Assembly: GCF_036492635.1 (NCBI RefSeq)
Contig: NZ_AP025305.1
Location: forward strand, 3,534,001 to 3,598,000
From: Aureibacter tunicatorum
Lineage (GTDB): Bacteria > Bacteroidota > Bacteroidia > Cytophagales > Cyclobacteriaceae
Length of the DNA stretch: 64,000 bases
Reading direction: 5' to 3'
Shown here: positions 52,416 to 61,115 of the stretch, one piece after another
How positions within the stretch are numbered: position 1 is the stretch's first letter
How the letters are laid out: every line of letters begins with the position of its first letter
Notes under the pieces: model-generated
The model's database searches: none
What the model was told of the DNA's origin: nothing
Seen by the model: the letters and a program-made list of their open reading frames with translations, nothing else
Made by a program: the position numbers and the translations under genes

Positions 52416-52874
52416 ATGTTGGATAAATCACTACACAACGACAAAGTAACTCAAAAAAAAAAATTGAATTCTTCAATAATTGAACTGGAAGAAGGGACGT
52501 CTCTAAATCTTCAGTTCGAAAAAAGAGGCGGATTATTGCCTGTAGCGGTACAAGAGACTTCAACAGGACAACTTTTGATGATCGCTTCCATCAATGAAGA
52601 GGCTTTTGCAAAGACTCTAAGAACAAGAAAAGCTACATTTTGGAGCACTTCTCGAAATCAACTTTGGACAAAAGGAGAAACCTCCGGAGACATTCTTCAA
52701 GTAGACAACATACTCATTGACTGTGATCAAGATGCTCTTGTCTACCAAGTTACGCTACTCGGAAGCGGAGTCTGCCACACATATGATCAACAGAGCAAAC
52801 ATAGAAAAGCTTGTTTTTACAGAGAGTTGAATTTAGAAAGCTCAAAACTTCAATTCATCAAAGGCATGGAGTAA
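52416..52874 (+). CDS. hisI: Phosphoribosyl-AMP cyclohydrolase (HisI-type)
   Basis: About 152 residues from Met 52416. The HisI domain occupies the C-terminal 115: LLPVAVQETSTGQLLMIASINEEAF, TFWSTSRNQLWTKGETSGDILQV, IDCDQDALVYQVTLLGSGVCHT and KACFYREL. The WTKGETSG motif, DCDxDA metal site and Cys of the zinc site are as in HisI, which opens the purine ring of PR-AMP in histidine synthesis. No hisE domain and no other his genes are nearby; the histidine loop at CHTYDQQSKHRKACFYR is a little longer than usual. N-terminal 35 residues are unrelated. It stands 5' of cysS but is a separate unit. Confidence 0.85.
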   Translation: MLDKSLHNDKVTQKKKLNSSIIELEEGTSLNLQFEKRGGLLPVAVQETSTGQLLMIASINEEAFAKTLRTRKATFWSTSRNQLWTKGETSGDILQVDNILIDCDQDALVYQVTLLGSGVCHTYDQQSKHRKACFYRELNLESSKLQFIKGME

Positions 52875-52953
52875 TTTAATCACCATGCCAGTCATTCTCT
52901 AGCTCAAAATACAGTCGCAAACAGTTTTTATCAAAGACCTAAATTACGCAAAG

Positions 52954-54453
52954 TTGAACTACAAGGAATCAAAAATCTATCTTAAGAATACCCTAACGGG
53001 TAAAAAAGAACTTTTCACACCACTAGTTGAAGGCAAAATAGGCATGTACGTTTGCGGGCCAACAGTTTATGGAGAACCGCATCTCGGCCATGCGCGTTCA
53101 GCGATTACTTTTGATATTGTGTACCGTTACCTAAAGCACCTCGGCTATAAAATACGCTATGTCAGAAATATCACAGATGTCGGCCATCTCGAAAACGAGC
53201 TAAGTGGAGACGGCGAAGACAAAATCGCTAAAAAAGCTCGTATTGAACAACTTGAGCCTATGGAAGTAGCACAGCACTACACAAACCTATATCGCGATAC
53301 CATGGCCAAGCTTAATGTCTTGCCACCATCTATAGAACCTACCGCTTCGGGACACATCATTGAACAAATTGGCATCATTGAAAAAATTATAGCTAATGAC
53401 TTAGCCTACGAAAAAAACGGCTCGGTATATCTTGATGTAATCAATTATTCTGAAAAACACCACTATGGAGAACTTTCCGGAAGAGTGTTGGACGAACTCA
53501 TGGCGGGAAGTCGATCGCTGGATGGACAAGATGAGAAAAATCACCCAGCGGATTTCGCCCTGTGGAAAAAAGCCGACCCAAGCCATATTATGCAATGGCC
53601 ATCTCCTTGGGGCATGGGATTTCCGGGATGGCATATAGAATGCACAGCGATGAGCAGCAAATACCTAGGCATTCCTTTTGACATTCATGGCGGAGGCATG
53701 GATCTCAAATTTCCTCATCATGAAGCAGAAATCGCTCAAAGCTATGGCGCTTTTGGCTGTCCGCCGGTAAATTATTGGATGCACAACAATATGATGACTT
53801 TGGATGGACAAAAAATGGCCAAGTCAAAAGGCAATTTTATTTCTCTCAGCCAGATGTTCAGCGGCAATCACGATCTGCTTGACAAATCGTATGATCCGAT
53901 GACAATTCGTTTTCTAATGCTTCAAGCTCATTATGGAAGCTCTATAGACTTTTCAAACAAAGCTCTTCAATCAGCTGAAATCGCCTGCAAAAAGCTCCAA
54001 AAAGGTTTGAATGTCATTGATAAGCTACAAACAAATGAAAGCCAGAATATCGATGAGGCTTTAGCATCGCAGATAATGAAAATTTGCGCGGACTGTTACA
54101 ACAAAATGAATGACGACTTCAATACAGCCGAAACTATCGCTTGCCTGTTTGACTTGCTCACCATAGTCCACAAATTGAATCATAACGGAAGCAACCTTCC
54201 CATGGATGTCTCAACTACTCTCAAAAGTACTTACAAAGGTATGCTCGTTGATGTGCTGGGCATTAACGAAGAGTCAACTGACCATAAAAACACCCCCTTG
54301 TTAACTGACATATTGGATATAATGATGGAAATAAGGCAACAATCCAGAGCAAAAAAAGACTTTGAACTTTCTGATTATATACGCGATCAATTGTCAACGC
54401 TCGACATACAAGTGAAAGACAACAAGGATAAAGCTACATATGAACTGAACTAG
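52954..54453 (+). CDS. cysS: Cysteinyl-tRNA synthetase
   Basis: A 499-residue class I synthetase. Catalytic motifs: [16 protein letters not shown] (HIGH equivalent HLGH, with the zinc-site Cys of CGPTVY), [15 protein letters not shown] (zinc cysteine), [18 protein letters not shown], and [10 protein letters not shown] (KMSKS equivalent KMAKS). A C-terminal helical anticodon-binding part follows (about 340-499). It charges tRNA-Cys. No ATG fits near the start; TTG 52954 gives a normal N-terminus ([18 protein letters not shown]), so TTG is taken as start. Length is close to the usual one. Confidence 0.96.
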   Translation: MNYKESKIYLKNTLTGKKELFTPLVEGKIGMYVCGPTVYGEPHLGHARSAITFDIVYRYLKHLGYKIRYVRNITDVGHLENELSGDGEDKIAKKARIEQLEPMEVAQHYTNLYRDTMAKLNVLPPSIEPTASGHIIEQIGIIEKIIANDLAYEKNGSVYLDVINYSEKHHYGELSGRVLDELMAGSRSLDGQDEKNHPADFALWKKADPSHIMQWPSPWGMGFPGWHIECTAMSSKYLGIPFDIHGGGMDLKFPHHEAEIAQSYGAFGCPPVNYWMHNNMMTLDGQKMAKSKGNFISLSQMFSGNHDLLDKSYDPMTIRFLMLQAHYGSSIDFSNKALQSAEIACKKLQKGLNVIDKLQTNESQNIDEALASQIMKICADCYNKMNDDFNTAETIACLFDLLTIVHKLNHNGSNLPMDVSTTLKSTYKGMLVDVLGINEESTDHKNTPLLTDILDIMMEIRQQSRAKKDFELSDYIRDQLSTLDIQVKDNKDKATYELN

Positions 54454-54692
54454 CGTTAAACAAAAAATCACCCGTAATCTTTAAGGTAATTTTCACAAAC
54501 CATTGCTTATATCTACTTTTTAAAAATGAACTTAGTAGATTGCGGGCTAATGACATCCAAAGACAAAAGGATTTTGTCAAGCAAAAGAAACGACTAATAG
54601 CAATCTGAATGAATAAGAAATAAAAAACACTCACAATTCGTTAAGTATACTTTAAATCATCCTTTCTATTTATTCACTTAACAAATAAAAGC

Positions 54693-54938
54693 ATGAGTCG
54701 AAATAAATGGTTTTTAATCGCCTCAATATTAATCGCAATAATAGGTTTAGGATTTTCGAATTACGCAAACATTAGACTTGAACAAAAAATAGATAGTCTA
54801 GGGAAAATCGCTAATCTAGTTTCATTTTTTAAATATTCTAAAACTGAATCCACAATATTAATTTTTATGAACTCCACTGGGGTCGTTTGCGGATTAATTG
54901 CTTTTATAAAAAGGAAAAATGCGATGGTCAATTATTAG
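54693..54938 (+). CDS. Small two-helix membrane protein
   Basis: An 81-residue protein with two membrane helices (residues about 5-23 and 54-72) around a polar middle (NIRLEQKIDSLGKI). No recognised family; the helical hairpin shape fits a small inner-membrane regulator. Convergent with the next gene; the hairpin at 54978-54999 may end both transcripts. Moderate confidence because it is short. Confidence 0.5.
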   Translation: MSRNKWFLIASILIAIIGLGFSNYANIRLEQKIDSLGKIANLVSFFKYSKTESTILIFMNSTGVVCGLIAFIKRKNAMVNY

Positions 54939-54977
54939 AATACTTCTTTGTTTTCGAAATCTCGTAGAATTCATTTC

Positions 54978-54999
54978 GCATTGATAAAAAAATCAATGC
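54978..54999. terminator. Bidirectional terminator between convergent genes
   Basis: GCATTGAT (54978-54985) and ATCAATGC (54992-54999) are exact complements around a run of six A. It lies between the convergent genes 54693-54938 and 55033-55641. Confidence 0.6.
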
Positions 55000-55032
55000 A
55001 AAATGTCCAAATATAATTTCATTACAAATTAA

Positions 55033-55641
55033 TTAACTTTTGCTCTTTGTTTTTTTCTTCTTCTTTTTTGGTGGTTTGCATGTTTTGCAATAATCGGAAA
55101 GCTCTTGTATTTCAATTCTTACTTTACGTCTTTCCTCCGCTAATATTTCAGCATTTCTACCTAGATCTGTTTTTTTCCCAAGCTGGCTAAGCCTCTCCGA
55201 TTGCTCAGCCATAATTTCATCATACAGAGGCTTGAAAAAATCGGTATTTGAAAATGCACCTTTAGCTTCATAAAGCCTTTTTCTAAATTTCCTCGCAGAA
55301 AGTTCCGCAAGGTCAAATTCCAGTTTTCCAAATTCAACCAAATGATCCGCAAGATCTTGAGACGTGGCAACTATATAGCTACTTTTTCTATCAAATACAG
55401 TATTGACCTTGTTATTAAAGTTCTTTGTAAACATGAACTCATACGTAGTCATTTGAAAAAAAAATTCAAAACCTGCTTGTGAACCAATCGAATACACACT
55501 CAACTCCGGATTGATTTCACTGGATGAAGATTGATAATCAGCAAAAGTCAACTCGACATCTGGCGACCATTCTATTTTATCCTGAGCCTTCAAAAAATTA
55601 ATATTGAGTATTAGTAAAGTTGCAACTAAAGCTGATTTCAT
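55033..55641 (-). CDS. Hypothetical secreted protein
   Basis: A 202-residue protein with a signal peptide (MKSALVATLLILNINFLKAQ). The mature part begins KIEWSPDVELTFADYQ, has VYSIGSQAGFEFFFQMTTYEFMFTKNFNNKVNTVFDR, then a long charged helix with many Arg/Glu and ends in a Lys-rich tail (PPKKKKKKTKSKS). Similar small exported proteins are widespread in Bacteroidota, with W-S-x-x-x-x-L-x-x-x-D-F/Y near the N-terminus. No enzymatic motif visible. Confidence 0.65.
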   Translation of the reverse strand: MKSALVATLLILNINFLKAQDKIEWSPDVELTFADYQSSSSEINPELSVYSIGSQAGFEFFFQMTTYEFMFTKNFNNKVNTVFDRKSSYIVATSQDLADHLVEFGKLEFDLAELSARKFRKRLYEAKGAFSNTDFFKPLYDEIMAEQSERLSQLGKKTDLGRNAEILAEERRKVRIEIQELSDYCKTCKPPKKKKKKTKSKS

Positions 55642-55983
55642 AAGTGTTTATTTTAATAATTTTTAAAGGTAAACAAATAATCAAAAAGCAATACATCAAA
55701 TAAAATATTACTCATAAAAAAAATAATTTTTACATAAAAAATTGATTTCACCCCCCATCAGAACTAAAAATAACTTAATAAATAACAAATATTAATCTAA
55801 AAATTAGATGAGTTTAACACCTCTAAATAACCGGCAACTATCAATAAAAAAATGCCACTCTTATCTATCCTCGAAAATTTAAGCCAACCAATTTCAATTA
55901 GTAAATTATATTAATATCTTTAATTAATATTAAAAATCACCCTTTTTCACCCCTACTGCAAAAGCTGAATCAACAATTTCAAC
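55642..55983. other. AT-rich divergent spacer
   Basis: About 340 bp between a minus-strand and a plus-strand gene. A-rich with many T-runs (for example 55880-55930), no gene and no clear repeat module. It should hold promoters for both neighbours; no exact TAnnTTTG element noticed. Confidence 0.4.
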
Positions 55984-56463
55984 ATGAAAGAAACTACTAG
56001 AAAACTCGAACAATTGATCAATAGCGGACAAGCATATCTCTCACATGCTTCTGAAGAGGAACTATGCAAAAAATCATCCACTGAAAAGTGGTCGAAAAAA
56101 GAGATCTTAGGCCACCTGATAGACTCCGGCATAAATAACCTGCAACGATTCACGGAAATTCAATTTGAAAATAAACCCTACAAAATCAAAAAGTACAATC
56201 AAGACGCATTAGTCATAGCCAACAACTATCAAAATGCCTCCCCTCAAGAACTCGCTGAATTTTGGCTGTCGGTAAATAACAGAATCAAAAATATAATTGA
56301 AAGTCAAACAGAAGTCACATTGAATTACGCTATAGAATTGGGTGACGAGAACTTCTCCGACCTAAGGTTTTTGATCAATGACTATGTGGAACATCTGGAG
56401 CATCATCTTAATCAAATCAAAAACACTAACTACAGCGAAAATACACTAGCAAGTGCTAATTAG
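55984..56463 (+). CDS. DinB-family metal-dependent protein
   Basis: A 159-residue four-helix bundle. The probable metal histidines are in KKEILGHLIDSGINN and in the C-terminal DYVEHLEHHLNQIK, the DinB/YfiT arrangement of three spaced histidines. DinB proteins are thiol-dependent transferases or detoxifying enzymes, often stress induced. Single gene. Good family match; activity unknown. Confidence 0.85.
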   Translation: MKETTRKLEQLINSGQAYLSHASEEELCKKSSTEKWSKKEILGHLIDSGINNLQRFTEIQFENKPYKIKKYNQDALVIANNYQNASPQELAEFWLSVNNRIKNIIESQTEVTLNYAIELGDENFSDLRFLINDYVEHLEHHLNQIKNTNYSENTLASAN

Positions 56464-56635
56464 GCAAACCATTTAATAACATAAAATATTTCCAGAAAAT
56501 ATACAAATCGACACTCATAGTCTAAATGTAATAATATATCACAGCATGAAAGCATAAGAAGAGCAACCAATAAATCCTCGAATTCTTAATTCACCAGCTT
56601 CCCCCTGTATCATCCTTTAAATCAGAAAACAAACA

Positions 56636-57202
56636 ATGAAAACTACATTACTATTCTTTTTTTTGGCATCAATATTCTTTTTTGATAATACACAAACAAT
56701 CAAACCAGCGCCAAAAGGCAAAGCCGTCGTTTATTTTGTAAGATCTTCTTCGCTTGGCTCTGCTATAAACTTCACCTACTTTGATAGTACAAAAGTTATT
56801 GGCCGATTTAATGGACCAAAATACTTAAGATATGAATGTCAACCAGGCAAACACCTTTTTTGGGTAAGGTCTGAAAATAAAGACTACATAAAGGCAGACT
56901 TAGAATCAGGAAAAATTTATGTCATCGATGTAGTACCACAAATGGGAGCTATTAAGGCTAGTGTGAGATTAATTCCGGTTAATTCTGAAGACTACAGAAT
57001 GAAAAAAATTAAAAAATTAATCAGCAAAAAAGATTCAGAGTCATTTAGCCAAAAAGAATTGACAACCTTACAGATTAAAATGGAGGATGTTATAAATCGA
57101 AGTTTAAAAAAATACAAAAACCTAAAAATACCTGTAAAAAAACTAGGTACATTCACCTTCAAGCCTGAAGATCTATTATTTGTTAAAAAGAAAAAAGAAT
57201 AA
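56636..57202 (+). CDS. Hypothetical secreted protein, DUF2846-like
   Basis: A 188-residue protein with a signal peptide (ending FFDNTQT). AVVYFVRSSSLGSAINFTYFDSTKVIGRFNGPKYLRYECQPGKHLFWVRSENKDYIKADLESGKIYVIDV (quoted here as AVVYFVRSSS and ECQPGKHLFWVRSE) has the strand order of DUF2846 domains: a YFxR start, a Gly turn and a PGKH motif. The remaining C-terminal half is lysine-rich. It lies directly before the GNAT relic at 57264. Function unknown. Confidence 0.65.
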   Translation: MKTTLLFFFLASIFFFDNTQTIKPAPKGKAVVYFVRSSSLGSAINFTYFDSTKVIGRFNGPKYLRYECQPGKHLFWVRSENKDYIKADLESGKIYVIDVVPQMGAIKASVRLIPVNSEDYRMKKIKKLISKKDSESFSQKELTTLQIKMEDVINRSLKKYKNLKIPVKKLGTFTFKPEDLLFVKKKKE

Positions 57203-57263
57203 TAATAGGGTATTCTAAAAATAATAACAAAAAATCAACTGTTTCGAGAAACAACCGACAGTG

Positions 57264-57397
57264 CTAATATATTGAAACTAACACAAAAGCCTTCCACATT
57301 TAAATTCTATCAAAACAAGAGGTATAATGCAAAAAAAGAAGTGATACTGACTATATTTGGTATTGATTACTATAAAATATTAATAGGAAAAATCTAG
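57264..57397 (+). pseudogene. GNAT acetyltransferase C-terminal relic
   Basis: A 44-codon open piece ending at TAG 57395: ILKLTQKPSTFKFYQNKRY, then AKKEVILTIFGIDYYKILIGKI. It matches the end of the intact GNAT at 27904 (KLKLTSTPSAFKFYKNRGY, VTLSIYGIDYPETE), including the KFYxNR motif B and the F/Y-G-I-D-Y tail. The front two thirds are gone. It sits 17 bp before the mog gene and may be the last trace of a cassette-type gene. Confidence 0.8.
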
Positions 57398-57413
57398 AAA
57401 TTCAGCATAAGAA

Positions 57414-57956
57414 ATGGAAGATCATCAAACAGCCAAAATAGGCATCATAACCGTAAGCGACAGAGCAAGCGCTGGAATATATGAAGACAAAAGCGGAAAA
57501 GCGATCATAGATACTTTAAACGAGTATTTGAACTCCGAGTGGACTGAATGTTACGAAATCATACCTGACGAGCAAACTGTGATCGAGAAAACAATCATTG
57601 ATATGGTTGACAAGCAAAATTGTTGCTTGGTGATCACAACTGGCGGAACAGGACCGGCTAAAAGAGACGTAACGCCAGAAGCCACTGAAGCTGTATGCGA
57701 TCGAATGATGCCCGGCTTTGGCGAGCTTATGAGAGCAGAGTCATTAAAGTATGTTCCAACAGCCATTCTTTCCAGACAAACCGCTGGCCTTAGAGGCGAG
57801 AGCTTGATATTGAACCTTCCGGGCAAGCCTAAGTCGATTAGAGAGTGCCTAGACGCTGTATTCCCGGCTATACCATATTGCATAGATCTTATGGAAGGCC
57901 CATTTTTGGAATGCGATGAGGATGTTATAAAACCCTTCAGGCCCAAGCAAAAATAA
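57414..57956 (+). CDS. mog: Molybdopterin adenylyltransferase (MogA type)
   Basis: A 180-residue MoaB/Mog-fold enzyme. Key parts: IGIITVSDRASAGIYEDKSG, LVITTGGTGPAKRDVTPEATEAV (the TTGGTG nucleotide-binding turn followed by the RDVTPEA motif) and SRQTAGLRGESLILNLPGKPKSI. The RDVTPEAT and PGKPKSI motifs are those of Mog/MoaB proteins, which adenylate molybdopterin in Moco synthesis. No other moa/mob genes are in the window. It precedes the MITE-like copy B and the HxlR operon. Confidence 0.9.
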   Translation: MEDHQTAKIGIITVSDRASAGIYEDKSGKAIIDTLNEYLNSEWTECYEIIPDEQTVIEKTIIDMVDKQNCCLVITTGGTGPAKRDVTPEATEAVCDRMMPGFGELMRAESLKYVPTAILSRQTAGLRGESLILNLPGKPKSIRECLDAVFPAIPYCIDLMEGPFLECDEDVIKPFRPKQK

Positions 57957-57986
57957 ACCTAAAGTCTAGCATTCAAGAATTATGTT

Positions 57987-58075
57987 TATCACAATTAGTT
58001 TTTTATGATCTTAATAATCCACCAATGTATTTCCTCCAAAGGAAAATAAATTGGTATAAAATATCAATCGTGATA
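57987..58075 (+). repeat. MITE-like palindromic repeat, copy B
   Basis: An 89 bp element with 10 bp terminal inverted repeats TATCACAATT (57987-57996) and AATCGTGATA (58066-58075), one mismatch. Inside: ATTTCCTCCAAAGGAAAAT palindrome and TTGGTATAAAA. Same order and strand as copy A at 1861-1944. Confidence 0.8.
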
Positions 58076-58179
58076 CTGTCTAATAGTCACTTTAAATGAC
58101 GAAAAACACATTCATTGCCCAATCAGCATACCCTTTTCGTATGCTGATTTTTTTTTGCTCTCACAATTTAACTTTCATT

Positions 58180-58210
58180 TTGCAAGTAAAACAAATAATT
58201 ATTACTTTTG
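58180..58210 (+). promoter_or_regulatory. Promoter of the HxlR/SnoaL operon with direct repeat operator
   Basis: TTG (58180-58182) and TACTTTTG (58203-58210) are 20 bp apart, the Bacteroidota -33/-7 layout. TTTTGCAAG occurs both at the -33 element (58178-58186) and just after the -7 element (58211-58219), and AAAACAAA mirrors TTTTGTTTT across the gap. This looks like a binding site for the HxlR protein encoded downstream. Confidence 0.7.
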
Positions 58211-58236
58211 TTTTGCAAGCAATAAACAATACCGCA

Positions 58237-58671
58237 ATGAAAGATTTTTTTAGATCGAAATGCCCCATAACATCAGGCTTGGACATTTTTGGAGACAAAT
58301 GGACGCTGGTCATCATCAAGCAAATGCTCTTTGAGGAAAAAAGCACTTTCAAAGATTTTACCGACAGTCAAGAAGCTATTGCCACCAACATACTGTCTTC
58401 AAGATTGAAACAACTGGAAACATTCGAAATCATCAACAAGAACACTCATCCCGATAATAAGAAAACGAAGATATACACGCTAACGGACAAGGGCCTATCG
58501 TTCACTCCTATTTTAATCGAATTAATGCTTTGGAGCAAAAACAACATCCATGAAATTCACCCGAGCATGAACATTCATCCCGACCTCGACGAAATTAAAA
58601 AACACAAGAAACAATCTGTCAAGCGCATTATCGAATCATATAATAAATTCAAGGAATCACTTTTCAAATAA
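58237..58671 (+). CDS. HxlR-family transcriptional regulator
   Basis: About 144 residues from Met 58237 (the longer frame from 58096 carries a meaningless leader through the promoter). The winged helix reads CPITSGLDIFGDKWTLVIIKQML, NILSSRLKQLETFEIINKN and KIYTLTDKGLSFTPILIELMLWS, the HxlR pattern with a single N-terminal cysteine (KCPI) that is often redox or aldehyde sensing. It probably represses its own operon at the site 58178-58219. The SnoaL-like gene starts 7 bp downstream. Confidence 0.92.
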   Translation: MKDFFRSKCPITSGLDIFGDKWTLVIIKQMLFEEKSTFKDFTDSQEAIATNILSSRLKQLETFEIINKNTHPDNKKTKIYTLTDKGLSFTPILIELMLWSKNNIHEIHPSMNIHPDLDEIKKHKKQSVKRIIESYNKFKESLFK

Positions 58672-58678
58672 TACGACA

Positions 58679-59176
58679 ATGAGCCAATCAATTAATAATA
58701 AAACTCCTCAAATCACTTTTGACAACCACGTTCAAAAGCATTGGACAAAACAAGAAACAGAAAACGTAAAAGTTGTTATCGACTTTTTTCAACACTTAAT
58801 GAATGATCATGATTTTGACTATACGACAAAAAAATTCGGTGGCCGTTCTTATATCCAACACAATCGTGCGATTCCGAATGAAATCGAAGGTGTTGTTGGC
58901 TATGTGAAGACGATGATTAATCGGTTTCCAGAATATTCGTTTGACGTAAAAAAAGTATTCGCTGACGGAAATTATGTTGTCCTACATAGCCATGCCACAA
59001 TGCAGGCTAAACATAGAGGCAATGAAAAGAAAGGCTTCATTATAACAGATACTTTTAAATTGATCGATGGAAAACTAGCGGAACATTGGGATGCGATCCA
59101 GCCTATTGATTTTATCTCTCGTCTATTAATGCTAGCAACAGGCGGTGCGATTGGCAACAACAACCCAACGTTTTAA
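58679..59176 (+). CDS. SnoaL-like NTF2-fold protein
   Basis: A 165-residue protein: NVKVVIDFFQHLMNDHDFDYTTKKFGGRSYIQHNRAIPNEIEGVVGYV, then FPEYSFDVKKVFADGNYVVLHSHATM and TDTFKLIDGKLAEHWDAIQPI. The His in SYIQHN and the FRIxDGKIxEHWDxxQ-type ending are typical SnoaL-like domains, small NTF2-fold enzymes or binders. Second gene of the HxlR operon, so it probably degrades or binds the compound that the regulator senses. Confidence 0.88.
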   Translation: MSQSINNKTPQITFDNHVQKHWTKQETENVKVVIDFFQHLMNDHDFDYTTKKFGGRSYIQHNRAIPNEIEGVVGYVKTMINRFPEYSFDVKKVFADGNYVVLHSHATMQAKHRGNEKKGFIITDTFKLIDGKLAEHWDAIQPIDFISRLLMLATGGAIGNNNPTF

Positions 59177-59370
59177 CAAACAAGAATTTCAATGCTTACA
59201 AAGCAGGTCTATCGATTTTATTCAAGCACAAACCCTATATATTAGTTTGAAATATAATTTTTAAACTTTATTTTTTTAGTAAAACATCAACTTTTCGAAA
59301 ATTATCCGATCAATCATGTTAATCGCATAATAAATTTGCCTAGAGACTAAAAACACAAAGATCAATAATT

Positions 59371-60309
59371 ATGAAATTTCTATACACTACCGCATTACTC
59401 TTAATATTTTACAACTCTTGTCAATCTCAAACCCAAAAGATTGACAACACATTACCAATGTATGGCGAAATCCAGAAAAGCGAAAAACATAAAGAAATAG
59501 ATCAACAGTTTATTGAAGAATGCCTTCAACGCTTTAACAGCATTGACAGCTCGGTAAATGTACACGTTGATCTCGCTTGGAAATATTTTTATAATGATGA
59601 TTTAAAAACAGCTATGAAAAGGTTCAACCAAGCTTGGTTGTTAAATCCTGATTTTCCTGATTCGTATTTCGGTTTTGCAGCATTGATGGAAATGCAAAAT
59701 AAGCCTGAAGCTGCCGAAAAATTTTACAAATTAGGCATTGAAAAAGATCTCGACAATAATCGGTCTGAAATCTGTTTCCAAAGAATCGCTGACTGCAAGG
59801 AACAACTTGGAGACTTAAAAGGCACAGTATCAGCTTATGAAAAGATTGTATCGATAAATCCGAACAACTCTTTCGCCTTCAAAAAAATAGGCTACTTCGA
59901 AATGCAGTCCAACAATTCGAAAAAAGCCCTATCGGCATACAATCAAGCAATTAGACTTGACCCAAATGATCCTCTAACCTATAATAACCGCGCATACTTG
60001 AACCAGACATTACAGAATTATCAATCAGCGGTGGATGACTATTCCAAAGCAATCGAGCTGAACCCAAAATACATTGGCGCTTTAGTGAACAGAGGCATTA
60101 CACTTATGCAGATCAATCAATTTCAAGAAGCAAAACAAGACTTTGAAGCATGCGTTTCTATGGCTCCAAATGAAGGAGAGTTGAGAAGATATTTAGGAAT
60201 TGTCAAACTAAACTTAAAAGAATTTTCAGAAGCCTGCGATCAGTTCAAATTAGCGAAAAAATTAGGCGATGAAGTTTCAGCTCAATTTTTACAAGACAAT
60301 TGCAAATAA
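59371..60309 (+). CDS. TPR-repeat lipoprotein
   Basis: A 312-residue lipoprotein (leader ALLLIFYNSC). From about residue 65 to the end come seven tetratricopeptide-type helix pairs (for example AMKRFNQAWLLNPDFPDSYFGFAAL, ALSAYNQAIRLDPNDPLTYNNRAYL, AVDDYSKAIELNPKYIGALVNRGITL). Such proteins scaffold others at the outer membrane. A -7 element TAAATTTG lies at 59331-59338 but without a clear TTG at -33. A module F-like block is upstream (about 59238-59280). Partner unknown. Confidence 0.85.
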   Translation: MKFLYTTALLLIFYNSCQSQTQKIDNTLPMYGEIQKSEKHKEIDQQFIEECLQRFNSIDSSVNVHVDLAWKYFYNDDLKTAMKRFNQAWLLNPDFPDSYFGFAALMEMQNKPEAAEKFYKLGIEKDLDNNRSEICFQRIADCKEQLGDLKGTVSAYEKIVSINPNNSFAFKKIGYFEMQSNNSKKALSAYNQAIRLDPNDPLTYNNRAYLNQTLQNYQSAVDDYSKAIELNPKYIGALVNRGITLMQINQFQEAKQDFEACVSMAPNEGELRRYLGIVKLNLKEFSEACDQFKLAKKLGDEVSAQFLQDNCK

Positions 60310-60344
60310 CAAAGGCAAATATTTATTCACTTTAAACAACAGAC

Positions 60345-60596
60345 ATGGACTATTTATCAATAGAAGTTAATGATCGCAAAAGCTTTTCAGAGTTTCTAAG
60401 CTTACTACACGCCGAATACATAACAAATGGCAAAAACTGGGAAAACAACAATTTAGAATTATTTCTAGAAGCTTTGCAAAGCTACACTGAAGATATAGAC
60501 GGATACTATAAAAATACAGAACCTAATATAAATCCTGAAAAAGCATCATGGAAACTATTTTCCGATTTACTGAAAGGAGCGACAGTATATGAATAA
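60345..60596 (+). CDS. DUF7660-like small protein
   Basis: An 83-residue acidic protein: FSEFLSLLHAEYITNGKNWENNNLELFLEALQSYTEDIDGYYKN and WKLFSDLLKGATVYE. The W-E-N-x-x-L-x-x-F-L-E-A-L block and the terminal Y-E are the DUF7660 pattern, a family often placed beside polymorphic-toxin immunity genes. It overlaps the next gene by 8 bases (60589-60596), so the pair is co-translated. Confidence 0.75.
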   Translation: MDYLSIEVNDRKSFSEFLSLLHAEYITNGKNWENNNLELFLEALQSYTEDIDGYYKNTEPNINPEKASWKLFSDLLKGATVYE

Positions 60597-60996
60597 TGAC
60601 CGCCTACCCTATCAAGAAAGACTAAACCATCCGGAAGACTTTAAGGTGAAATACCGTTTTTACAGCGAAAGTGAAGGCGGCAGAAAAGAAATGCCTATTC
60701 AAGGCTTGCGTTCCGACTTTTGGTACGAAGATAAAAACCATACGATGAAAGGCAACTTTATCATTTGGCCTGAATTTGAAAATGAAGATGGAGAATTGAT
60801 CGTATCGGGAAAAGTACTAAAGGAAGGAGTTGCCCGAATGTGGATCATCAATAATGAATCAAGACCTTATCATCAAGAGAGAATAAAAATAGGCACCAAA
60901 GGCTACTTCATGGAAGGTATAAGAACGGGCGAATGCGAGGTCATCGAAATTGTTGGACTGGAAAGCAACCCCATCATAAATAAAGCAAAAGCATAA
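60589..60996 (+). CDS. Hypothetical protein, EF-Tu-like beta-barrel
   Basis: A 135-residue protein: DFKVKYRFYSESEGGRKEMPIQGLRSDFWYED, MKGNFIIWPEFENEDGELIVSG, GVARMWIINNESRPYHQERIKIGTKGYFMEGIRTGECEVIEI. The pattern Y-R-F-x-x-x-x-x-G-G-R-x-x-x-x-x-x-G-x-R-x-D-F, then P-E-F and a closing G-E-C-E-V strand, recalls the domain II/III barrel of elongation factor Tu in minimal form. No GTPase domain. It overlaps the DUF7660-like gene upstream, suggesting they act together. Function unknown. Confidence 0.65.
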   Translation: MNNDRLPYQERLNHPEDFKVKYRFYSESEGGRKEMPIQGLRSDFWYEDKNHTMKGNFIIWPEFENEDGELIVSGKVLKEGVARMWIINNESRPYHQERIKIGTKGYFMEGIRTGECEVIEIVGLESNPIINKAKA

Positions 60997-61115
60997 TTTC
61001 AATCATCTCCACAAAGGCTGAACAAAAACACACTCTAGCTGTCCTACAACTAAACAACTTCAAAGCTACTATAAAATTATGATAACACTTGAATGAACAG
61101 CTAAACTAAAAAAGT

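Noticed and set aside
57551-57946. A 131-codon minus-strand ORF opposite mog
   Set aside because: Antisense to a well-conserved gene.
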